Shown here: piece after piece, positions 1 to 9,200 of the stretch
Position numbering within the stretch: the stretch's first letter is position 1
Layout: each line of letters begins with the position of its first letter
Assembly: GCA_905221605.1 (NCBI GenBank)
Contig: CAJNDS010001100.1
Coordinates: forward strand, 8,424 to 34,789
Source: Symbiodinium natans
Taxonomy: Eukaryota; Sar; Dinophyceae; Suessiales; Symbiodiniaceae
Direction: 5' to 3'
DNA length: 26,366 bases
Translations under genes and position numbers: made by a program
Notes under the pieces: model-generated
Seen by the model: the letters and a program-made list of their open reading frames with translations, nothing else
The model's database searches: none
What the model was told of the DNA's origin: nothing

Positions 1-1465
1 ATGACCTTGAGCCGCGAAGGAAATGACCCTTAGCCACGAAGAAATGACCCTTAGGAACAAGAAATGACCCTTAGCCACGAAGGAAATGACCCTTAGCCAC
101 GAAGAAATGGCCACGACGAAATGGCCCTTAGCGCCGAGGAAATGGCCCTTAGCGACCCAGAAATGGCCCTTAGCGAGGAAATTGCCCTTAGCCACGAAGA
201 AATGACCCTTAGCCACGAAGAAATGACCCTTAGCCACGAAGAAATGACCCTTAGCCACGAAGGAAATGACCCTTAGCCACGAAGAAATGACCCTTAGACG
301 AAATGGCCCTTAGCTCCCAGGAAATGGCCCTTAGCGACCCAGAAATGGCCCTTAGCGAGGAAATTGCCCTTAGCCACGAAGAAATGACCCTTAGCCACGA
401 AGAAATGACCCTTAGCCACGAAGAAATGACCCTTAGCCACGAAGAAATGACCCTTAGCCACGAAGAAATGACCCTTAGCCACGAAGGAAATGACCCCTAG
501 CCACGAAGGAAATGACCCTTAGCCACGAAGAAATGACCCTTAGCCACGACGAAATGGCCCTTAGCTCCCAGGAAATGGCCCAAATGGCCCTTAGCGAGGA
601 AATTGCCCTTAGCCACGAAGAAATGACCCTTAGCCACGAAGGAAATGACCCTTAGCCACGAAGAAATGACCCTTAGCACGAAGAAATGACCCTTAGCCAC
701 GACGAAATGGCCCTTAGCTCCCAGGAAATGGCCCAAATGGCCCTTAGCGAGGAAATTGCCCTTAGCCACGAAGAAATGACCCTTAGCCACGAAGGAAATG
801 ACCCTTAGCCACGAATGACCCTTAGCCGAAGAAATGACCCTTAGCCACGAAGAAATGACCCTTAGCCACGACGAAATGGCCCTTAGCTCCCAGGAAATGG
901 CCCAAATGGCCCTTAGCGAGGAAATTGCCCTTAGCCACGAAGAAATGACCCTTAGCCACGAAGAAATGACCCTTAGCCACGAAGGAAATGACCCCTAGCC
1001 ACGAAGGAAATGACCCTTAGCCACGAAGAAATGACCCTTAGCCACGACGAAATGGCCCTTAGCTCCCAGGAAATGGCCCAAATGGCCCTTAGCGAGGAAA
1101 TTGCCCTTAGCCACGAAGAAATGACCCTTAGCCACGAAGGAAATGACCCTTAGCCACGAAGAAATGACCCTTAGCACGAAGAAATGACCCTTAGCCACGA
1201 CGAAATGGCCCTTAGCTCCCAGGAAATGGCCCAAATGGCCCTTAGCGAGGAAATTGCCCTTAGCCACGAAGAAATGACCCTTAGCCACGAAGGAAATGAC
1301 CCTTAGCCACGAATGACCCTTAGCCACGAAGAAATGACCCTTAGCCACGACGAAATGGCCCTTAGCTCCCAGGAAATGGCCCAAATGGCCCTTAGCGAGG
1401 AAATTGCCCTTAGCCACGAAGGAAATGACCCTTAGCCACGAAGAAACGACCCTTAGCCACGAAGG
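1..1465. repeat. 21-bp minisatellite with higher-order period
   Basis: The block is built almost wholly of a 21-bp unit, consensus AAATGACCCTTAGCCACGAAG, with variants carrying GCTCCCAGG, GCGACCCAG or GCGAGGAAATT. Variant units recur in a fixed order, which gives a higher-order repeat: the marker TTAGCTCCCA begins at 310, 561, 714, 883, 1059, 1212 and 1362, so spacings are about 150-176 bp after the first (251 bp). Because 21 is a multiple of three and the unit lacks stops in some frames, long 7-residue-periodic ORFs arise on both strands (up to 140 codons). Frameshifting 1- and 2-bp losses between units (for example near 676 and 812) and the absence of flanking gene structure argue that these are by-products. 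The block starts at the window edge, so its true length is unknown. Confidence 0.93.
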
Positions 1466-1978
1466 TGTATAGGGTTTAAATATATAGAAAGAGAGGTTTA
1501 CGGTTTAGGGTTTAGGGTTTAGTGTTTGAAGGAAAGCTCGCTAGCACCCGGGCCGCTCGCTTGCGTTAGCATGTAGTCCCACCCCAACCACCCAAACTAT
1601 TCTCATTTAGGGTTTAGGGTTCACCCCCCAAACCCCCCTGAAGGGGGGGCTTTCTTGTTCTTTTGCTTGTTTCCGAATTGTAGGTGAAGAAGCGCAGGGG
1701 GGGGTTTCCCCCCCCCCCTTTTGAGGTTTCATGAAGCCTGAGAGGGGCCCCTCAACAAGCAGCAAAACGGCTGGGGGTCGCAGGGGCCTCGGCTGGCCCC
1801 TGCTTTTAGCCAGCATGGCAGAGTCTGGGTTCCTGAAAGTTCCAAAAAAGGTTGCAGCGAAGTTACAGGGCTGGAGGGTCCCAGGCCCAAACCCTAAACC
1901 CTCAGCCCCGGGCCACGAACCGAGCCTTCCGAAGTACGGTAACCCTAAACCCTAAACCCTAAACCATAAACCCTAAAC
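1466..1978. other. Non-genic spacer with telomere-like patches
   Basis: This links the minisatellite to the first membrane-protein gene copy. Telomere-like heptamers occur at 1496-1527 (TTTAGGG sense) and 1939-1978 (CCCTAAA sense). Homopolymer C and G runs lie near 1625-1720. Short ORFs on both strands here run through the heptamers and show no coding signal. I see no gene. Confidence 0.6.
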
Positions 1979-3036
1979 CCCACATGAGTGTTGAGGCGCT
2001 AATCAGGCCGACATTCTTCAGCTCTTCGTCGGTCTGGCTGATGCAGGCGATATCAAGGAAAGCCAGTTTCCTACCGAGCGGCATGGCCACTGACATGGTC
2101 AACAGGACATAAATATATATATATATATATATATATGTATATTATATATATATATATATATAGTGCTGCCAGCCAAGACTATACACTCACGACTAAGTGA
2201 TATTTCACGAGGGTTTAGGGTTAGGCTCTACCTAGAGTCACCACGTCCGTTTCTGCAAGAGCATATAGGTTCAGTCTAGGCTTCATCCGTGCCATATCTT
2301 GTTGTCATAGCTACTGGGGCAGCCCTGGATTCGAACGTCCTCCTCTGCCATAGGAAAAGGGTCACATAGTAGCCGAGGGTGCCAGCAAGGGTGCACCACG
2401 CATGTGCTATGCTTGTTTGATTCGGGCCGCCCTGTATCGGCAAGATGCCTGCCACAGCTGCGGAGAAAGCTGCACAGGCACAAAGAGCGGCAACCACGAA
2501 CGCGGGAAAGCCGTTGTTCCTATACTGAACTTGGAGCCCTAGCAGAATTGTTGATTCTATTTGTTTCTTAGGAATGAAAGTACCCAAAAACTGGAAAAAA
2601 AATGTTTCCAAAGGATTCCTAAGGTTCAGGAAGAGGATGTTGACATACTTGAGCCAGGCCATGGTGCGCCAGCTATGAGACCAGAACTCATCCAGATGCT
2701 CAGACGCCACCTCACCTAGGTCGGCCATTAGAGTACGCACAAGGTTTAGCGTCTACAAGGTTGGGTTTGACGGCCACAAGACAGAAAGTGCAATCGAGCC
2801 GTAAACCAAAAACCCTTAGGAGGGGCACCATACAGGGGTCTTAAGAATCTTGAATAGGGTTTTGGTACTATGGTACATATGTATGTTTATGCAGGGCTTA
2901 GGATTTATAGGGTCTAGTCACTGAGTCCATAAAACTCCGTCCGCTCTCCCGCCAACCACTTGCGCGGCATGCGCTGCAACACACGATAAACGGGGATCCC
3001 TCGCACAATGTCGGGCCTGACGGCTTTCCTCACTGG
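1979..3036 (-). pseudogene. Truncated copy 1 of a multi-pass membrane protein gene
   Basis: Exons deduced by frame and by alignment with the copy at 6243-10003: A 3036(or further upstream)-2922, B1 2715-2628, B2 2519-2337, C 2070-1979. Donors are GT, GA, GT and GT; acceptors are AG|G. Phases agree at every junction. Exon A encodes DIVRGIPVYRVLQRMPRKW; A to B1 gives FYGLSEVASEHLDEFWSHSW; B1 to B2 gives LFLNNGFPAFVVAALCA, the start of a membrane segment; B2 to C gives RRTKLAFLDIACISQTD. Two hydrophobic segments lie in B2. Exons B1, B2 and C have exactly the same lengths as in copy 2 (88, 183, 92 nt), and differences in C are conservative. The later exons (D-F in copy 2) are missing: homology stops at the end of exon C, where CCCTAAA repeats begin. 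I call it a 3'-truncated duplicate. A shorter expressed gene is possible. The biochemical role is unknown. Confidence 0.72.
2112..2161. repeat. (TA)n microsatellite in intron B2/C of copy 1
   Basis: Nearly pure TA dinucleotide run, interrupted by GTATAT. It lies inside the predicted 266-nt intron 2336-2071. The corresponding intron of copy 2 (8365-7976) lacks it. Confidence 0.9.
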
Positions 3037-3416
3037 CTGAGTTCTCCAAGGGACGTGGCACAAGGCTTTGAGGCTGAGGGACCAGGTTAACTTTCGGCTT
3101 TTGCTGCAAGGGGGTTGGTATGTAGCAACACAAAGAGGGTTGGAGCTTTCCATCTCAGACAAGTTTCATCTGGGTCACAACCTGTAAGAGGCTCTGAAAG
3201 AGCGCCAACTCTTTGGAGTGCGAAGATTCTTCGGAGATTTCAGAAGGAGTCCCCACGACGACCTCCAATCCCATGGCGGCCAGAAAAACAACAAAGAGTC
3301 GCACAAATATGCTTTTGCCCGCTGGGCCACACAATGTTCAGAAAATGTACCGGCCTTCTGCGTGGCCAGCATAATCCGTGAATTTATGAATCTAGACATG
3401 TTGTTTTTGCAGCAGG
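3037..3416. repeat. Duplicated upstream flank, copy 1
   Basis: This DNA, upstream of exon A on the minus strand, is clearly homologous to about 10004-10375. Shared landmarks include AAAGAGGGTT, CATCTCAGACAAGTTTCATC and CGGCCAGAAAAACAACAAAG. The copies differ by indels that are not multiples of three, and ORFs on either strand are not conserved between them. It is therefore probably intron or 5' flank. An earlier exon of the membrane-protein gene could hide here, but I cannot define one. Confidence 0.6.
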
Positions 3417-3419
3417 GCT

Positions 3420-3550
3420 AAGAACTGCAGGAGTCGCATCAGCTGAGGCATGGGTCTGGGGAAAGGTCACGCTGGCTTTGTTCACAAGAAGATACTGCAT
3501 CGGCTGCTCCTCATTGAGCCAGGCCCAGCACACATAGCCCACGGAAACGA
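3420..3550 (-). CDS. Candidate orphan exon, unassigned
   Basis: An open minus-strand stretch of about 43 codons has strongly coding-like codon use (GTG, GGC, TGC, GCC, CTC, GAG, CAG, CCG). It includes the peptide GYVCWAWLNEEQPMQYLLVN. It has no start codon of its own, opens just after an in-frame TAA, and would have to be an internal exon. It lies upstream of copy 1 in the same orientation, but copy 2 has no counterpart, so it is probably not part of that gene. The Y-x-C-W-A-x-L-x-x-E pattern faintly recalls bacterial-type protein lysine acyltransferases of the HlyC family. That is a weak impression and I do not assign it. Confidence 0.3.
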
Positions 3551-3797
3551 AACAGTTTCGGGCTTAAACCCTCAACCCTAAACCCTAAAGAGTTCTACAG
3601 CCTGGCGAAGAGGCTCCCCTGGTCGCTTGGGTTGGGGGGGGGGGGCTTTTTTTGGGGCTTCAGGCTTCAAAGGTTCTAGGTTTCAAAGGCTTTGGTTTTA
3701 GGGTTTGTAAGGTTAGGGTTTTGGGTGGATCAGGTTGAGGCTGAGACCCCCTGGCAGCACAGTAAGAGTCTTTAAAGGCGCCTTTAGAAACGAGGTC

Positions 3798-3872
3798 AGG
3801 GTTTAGGGTTTAGGGTGTTTAGGGTTTTTAGGGTTTTTTGGGTTTTTAGGGTTTTTTGGGTTTAGGGTTTAT
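3798..3872 (+). repeat. Interstitial telomere-like array (TTTAGGG)
   Basis: Tandem TTTAGGG heptamers, with expanded T-run variants (GGGTTTTTAGGG, GGGTTTTTTGGG). Confidence 0.85.
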
Positions 3873-4535
3873 GGCTTGGGGTTCAGGGCTGCGGGGTCGT
3901 AGACAATAACCTCGCGTAGAGGACCGGCCAAGCAGGCACAGAGAACGCCTGTCAGCTCAAGAGAGAGGAAGTCTCTCTATTCCGCCCTTGTAGGGTTGGT
4001 CGGACTTCTCGGGTTTAGGATTTAGGGTTGTTGAAGCTGCAAACGAAGGCAAGGCTTTATAGAGGTTTTGAGGCTTGTTTTCGTCCGGGAGGGAGGGGGG
4101 GGGGGGGTAGATTCGGGTAGATACTGGGAGAGTAGTCGGGCTTGGGAGGTTTTCTGAAACTGGAAGGGTTGACGCACTTAGGGTTTGGTCTAGGGGTCCG
4201 CATGAAGGCTTGAGCGGGAAGGGCTGGGTTCTGACTTGGTGATTCGCTTTAGTGGTGGCCGAGGTGTTTTCTTTTTTCCTCTGCCGCCTTTTTTGTTGTG
4301 CAGCCGTTTTTCTCGGACTTCTCGGTTTTTCCTGTGCGGTCGCTTCTCCAGGGGAATGCTGGCAGCGAATCAGCGGCGGCAAAGCAAAAAAAAACAGACA
4401 CGCTTGCTAGGATCGGGACGCGATGTTTTGTTTTCTGTGCCGTCGTTTTTGGCCGCGTGAGCACTAGGCGGCCCTGCTTTCAATGTTTTGGCCGCGTACG
4501 GCCTAGGCGCGCTTTTTTTTCCCGTGCCGTCGTTG

Positions 4536-4719
4536 CCCTAAACCCTCAACCCTAAACCCTAAACCCTAAACCCCTAAACCCCTAAACCCCTAAACCCCTA
4601 AACCCTTAAACCCCTAAACCCCTAAACCCCTTAACCCCTTAACCCCTTAACCCAAACCCTGAACCCTAGGGTTTAAACCCTAAACCCTAAACCCCTAAAC
4701 CCCTAAACCCTAAACCCTT
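4536..4719 (-). repeat. Interstitial telomere-like array (CCCTAAA, CCCCTAAA)
   Basis: About 25 units. They begin as CCCTAAA, pass through a block of 8-mer CCCCTAAA and then CCCCTTAA, and return to CCCTAAA and CCCCTAAA after one inverted GGGTTTAAACCC junction near 4670. Blocks of one variant followed by blocks of another imply local expansion of mutated units. Confidence 0.93.
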
Positions 4720-4852
4720 GTTCTCTCTTGCTGTGCCGTCGGCTTTGTGCTGCATAAGGCCTAGGGGCATTTGTTTGGGGTCTTCTTTTCGGGGCCTTTT
4801 ACGTGGGGACTTTGCTTGGTCCATGTTCGTGGCTTTGCCTCGGAAAACCCTA

Positions 4853-4911
4853 GGGTTGAGGGTTTGGGGTTTAGGGTTTGGGGTTTAGGGTTTAGGGTTT
4901 ACGGTTTAGGG
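4853..4911 (+). repeat. Interstitial telomere-like array (TTTAGGG/TTTGGGG)
   Basis: About eight heptamers alternating TTTGGGG and TTTAGGG, in the opposite orientation to the array ending 134 bp upstream. Confidence 0.9.
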
Positions 4912-5037
4912 AAACCTCCATTCTCTGTATTCTTATAGGATTCATAGTGCCTTTCGCTGCTCGAATCCTTATTGATTTTGGCACGGCTTCCTTAATCTTC
5001 CCGAAGAGACACCTGTGCTCCCTTTATGTTGGAGTCA

Positions 5038-5076
5038 TAAACCCTAAACCCTAAACCCTAAACCCTAAACCCTAAA
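5038..5076 (-). repeat. Interstitial telomere-like array (CCCTAAA)
   Basis: Five near-perfect CCCTAAA heptamers with sharp edges on both sides. Confidence 0.92.
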
Positions 5077-5590
5077 TTCATCGTAGGATTCTTATTCATT
5101 TTGCTCGACTCCGTATTCGTTCGAGCTCTGCTGCTTTGGTTTTGCCCGTAGCGTTGCTTTGTTCATGCGAAGTGAAACCTGCAAGCTTTCCCGAAGAAAA
5201 ACCACCGTCATACTGTACTAGGATCCCGTATATTGTCACAAGCTTCGTACTACTTCTCGTACGATTTCTTTCTAAACTTGCATGGGACGTCGACTAGCTC
5301 AGCTCGAATCCTTATTGACTTGGGGTATGTTTGAAGCAAGCTTGCACGACTCAATCTACAGAAAATATAGGCTTGCCTATTGAAACACACAGAAAATAGA
5401 GGTTTCCCTATTAGAATCTAGAGAAAAGAAAGGTTTTCCTAGTAAAATATCTAGCAACCCCTAAACCCTGAACCTCGCAAACAAACATTTTAAAAAAGAG
5501 AAAAAAGATGCTTCAGCTTTCTAATGTAGGGTCCCGAGCATAGGCTCTTAATGTCGAGCCCCTGTTATAGAAGCTCTATATAACTTGGTT

Positions 5591-5697
5591 GCTCTTTAAC
5601 TCCCCCATAAAAAGTTGAACTTAACAAGTTGAACTTCTAGCTCCCTTAATTTGAAATTAGAGGAACCCCAACACTCATATAAAGTGCTAACGTTGAA
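5591..5697. repeat. Dispersed repeat, copy 1 (partner near 13931)
   Basis: Shares an ordered series of motifs with 13931-14013: TGCTCTTTAAC, AGTTGAACTT, TAGCTCCCTT, GGAACCCCAA and TATAAAGTGCTAA. Spacing is similar and both copies have the same orientation. This looks like a diverged dispersed repeat about 85-105 bp long. The function is unknown. Confidence 0.75.
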
Positions 5698-6242
5698 GCA
5701 AAGCCCCACCTAGGTATCTATATACAGTATATACATAACAAGGGTCCATTCTTCGGTTCCCTAGAAACAAGGGTGTGGGGTTGATTCCTTTCTTTCTTTC
5801 TATGGAAATGCGCAGAAAGTAGAGGGTTTTCCTACTAAGAAAGAGAGCGAGAGAGAGAAAACTGAGGAAAATACAAGTTTCCCTCTCTTTCTAAGACAAC
5901 ATAGAGCCTCAAAAAAAGAGCCCCCTTTTAAAAAAGAAGAATGCCAACAAAAAGAGCCCCACCCTAAAGCCCCAACCCTCCTGATCCCTCAACCCAGAAG
6001 AACTTAAGCAGGCTTGTCGATTTTGATGAGTTTTTCCGCGCTGCGGGCGTGTCCACGTCATTGCTGCCTAGACCACTAGTTTGTGTTCTTGGTGCTGGAT
6101 TCCTTAAAGCTTCATGGATTCTACGAACAAAAAAAACGAAACTACGATTCAAGGTCGAGGTGTGGCACCACTGAACCCTCACTTTAGTGTTTGTGCAGGA
6201 CTGTGATCTGCGCCTGTCTGGAAAATTTTAGAAGAAAAATGC

Positions 6243-9200
6243 TCACAGACTCAGGCTCGTTCCAGGCGCAGCAAAAACTGGAGCTGTGGGTGAGGCAGGC
6301 TCTGATCCCCCTGCGGGATCTTGGGGCGTCTCAATCATCTCAACCGCGGGCATGCACCTCCACAGAGCCACGGTGGCTGTACCCATCACTGTCAGCAACG
6401 CAAGGTCCGCAGGCACGAATTGCCCAAAAGTATCCGAGGACAGGCTGCGAAGAGCGCTTTCGCAAAAGAAGTAGGCGCCATAAAGCAGCGACGCTGCCTT
6501 GAGTGCTGTCATGTGCTGTCCCTAAACTCGCCAACTCTTCTGCTACGTAGCTAGAGCAAGAGCAAATATGGTACAGCAAACCGGAAAATGTGTGCCAACG
6601 ATGACGCAGTGCGGCCACGAGCACAGCAGAAAGCAGCCACTGTGCCAGCTTGCTGTGTCCAAGGTTGCGTATTCTGTAGGCCAGGCGAAGTAGAAGCTGA
6701 GCTAGGCATGGAACCACACAGAAGAGATAAGTTGCAGATTTCAGCGTCGCTTCCAGTACTATTACGATCTTGTCCGGATAGTGCCAGTAAAGCAGGTCCA
6801 ATACGGCAAACGCAACTGGGCTTGCCGCCTGCACGATGCGCCAATAGGAGAACGCCTGATTTGCAAGCTGGTAGACCAAAGCCTTCAAAAGCCGGGTCCG
6901 AACGAGGGATTCGAAGCTTGCCACAGACCCGAACCAAGCAGAAATGCAACGAAGGATGATGAGGCGGTCACAGTTCATTGTGCTGCCGTTGGCATCCATG
7001 TGACCGCAGCCACAGCAGGTACACGAGCACTGTTGAACCGTGAAATGACGGACTTGACATTGAATCGCATCAATGCTTCGACAGTGGTGAATCACCACAC
7101 GGGCAAGGAGCAGCAGGCACGGGAACAACATTGCAGATGCGAAGACTCCAGCCCATGGATAAAAAGGCAGGCCCGTACAGAACAATGTAAGCAGGAGCAC
7201 GCTGAGACCCAGGTGGGCCAAAACAAGCGCGGGGCCCGTGAATACTGGGCAAACCAGCACCGACTTGTCTGCGCAAGGCCCTTTGCTGTGTAAGAAACCT
7301 GCCATCTCCTTATATTACTGCGGCTGCAATGTCAAATTGGGAACCTAGAAGGCTGAAAACTTGTTAGCTGCGTTTCTTAAGGCATGAGGTACTAACACTA
7401 CAGAACAGTACTCGAGATTGCTTTGGATGCTGTTTTTTTCTGTTACATGCAAGCGCACAACCTTGCCACAAAGCACCTGGTGTCGAACACGCACCACATT
7501 CTCATGATCCATGTCTCATCCCAAAGGACGAGCAGCGACTTCGAACCTCTGAAGAAAGTGCTAGAACTCGAAGTTGCGATGCTGCATTACAAGAGCATAA
7601 GCACAAGTCATTCATAGGGTAGCACGCTGCCCTTCACAACAAGGCCATAAACAAAAAGCAGAACCTTCCCCAGCAAAGTACGCAGAGTCCCGTAAGCCCC
7701 CATGGTCAAAGAAAAAACGGCTCTTGGTCCCGAAGAAGAAGCATCGCAGAAAGGCACCCATGCCTCGGATCTCAGGGAAGAAGCGGGCTCTGGACTTGTT
7801 GAGCATTCAGGGTGCTGGCTTGAACAGCCCCCCTAAACCCTAAACCCCCGCCGCGAGCATTCTTGGTAAGGTAATCTCGAAAGCCCAAATGAGTGTTGAG
7901 GCGCTAATCAAGCCGACACCCTTCAGCGCTTCGTCAGTCTGGCTGATGCAGGCGACATCAAGGAAAGCCATTTTCCTACCGAGCGGAATGGCCAGCGACA
8001 TGGTCAAAAACAGGCTTCACGCCAAAAAAGATAAGGCACACATGATGAACTCTGAAACCCCAAAACGTTTTTGCCCCTCACCCTCGCGAATGCACTTGTC
8101 GATCTCAGTTCGGCAAACCCCAAATGATAGCTTCTAACAAGTTTGGGGGCTCTCCCTGTTTTCCCGTTTTGGGTTTAGGGTTTAGGGCTTTGGGTCTACC
8201 TAAAGTAACCTGTATACCTTCTGAATGGGGGGTAGATATACCAGCAATTAAGGCACATGTCCCTTTCTGTAGGAGCATCTAGGTTCGGTCTTGGCAACTA
8301 GCACTTCAATCCGTGCCATATCTTGTTGTCATAGTTACTGGAGCGGCCCCGGGGTTCAGACTGGCGTCCTGCTCTTCCAGAGGAAAAGGGTCACGTAGTA
8401 GCCAAGGGTGCCAGCTATGGTGCACCATGCATGTGCGATGCTTACTTGATAAGGCTCGCGCTGTATCGGCAAGATGCCTGACACAGCTGCGGAGAAAGCT
8501 GCACAGGCACAAAGAGCGGCAACCACGAACGCGGGAAAGCCGTTGTTCCTATACTGAACTTGGAGCCCTAGCAGAATTGTTGATTCTATTTGTTTCTTCG
8601 GAATGAAAGTACCCAAAAAACTGGAATGAAAGTACCCAAAAAACGGGAAAAAATGTTTCCAAAGGATCCCTAAGGTTCAGGAAGAGGATGTTGACATACT
8701 TGAGCCAGGCCATGGTGCGCCAGCTATGAGACCAGAACTCATCCAGATGCTCAGACGCCACCTCACCTTGGCTGGCCTAGGGTTTAGGGTTTAGGGTTTA
8801 GGGTTTAGGGTTTAGGGTTTAGGGTTTAGGGTTTAGGGTTTAGGGTTTAGGGTTTAGGGTTTAGGGTTTGGGGTTTGGGGTTTAGGGTTTAGGGTCTAGG
8901 GTCTAGGGTCTAGGGTCTAGGGTCTGGGTCTAGGGTCTAGGGTCTAGGGTCTAGGGTCTAGGCTCTAGGAGGCTCTAGGCTCTAGGCTCTAGGCTCTAGG
9001 CTCTAGGCTCTAGGCTCTAGGCTCTAGGCTCTAGGCTCTAGCTCTCGAGGCTCCAGGCTCGAGGCTCTGGGCTCTGGGCTCTAGGCTCTAAACTCCAATC
9101 TCCAGGCTCTAGTAGGCTCTAGGCTCGCTCTAGGCTCTAGGCTCTAGGGCTCTGGGGTCCAGACTCCAGGCTCCAGGCTCCAGGCTCTAGGCTCCAGACT

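Larger units (their letters stand above)
3554..6242. other. Gene-free, telomere-repeat-rich region
   Basis: About 2.7 kb has no convincing gene. It holds several telomere-like arrays (listed separately), G/C homopolymers (around 3637 and 4093), and AT-rich sequence from 5100 on. The longest ORF here (minus, 3957-4382) is a Pro/Ser/Lys-rich translation that runs through degenerate CCTAAACCC repeats, so I do not accept it. At 5340-5450 and 5815-5845 there are four loosely related motifs of the type AGAAAATAGAGGTTTCCCTA, in which the inner bases can pair (for example ATAGGCTTGCCTAT). Confidence 0.55.

Noticed and set aside
294-1417. Long ORFs with a 7-residue period (for example AKGHFFV on the minus strand)
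   Set aside because: They follow from a 21-bp unit without stops. Both strands are open, units contain frame-breaking losses, and there is no gene context.
3957-4382. 141-codon minus-strand Pro/Lys/Ser-rich ORF
   Set aside because: It runs through degenerate telomere-like and homopolymer sequence, has low-complexity composition, and other frames over the same bases are also open.
8549-8761. Frameshift pseudogenisation of copy 2 from the 23-bp duplication
   Set aside because: The duplication falls inside a predicted GA-AG intron shared by both copies; removing it leaves identical exon lengths and an open frame.
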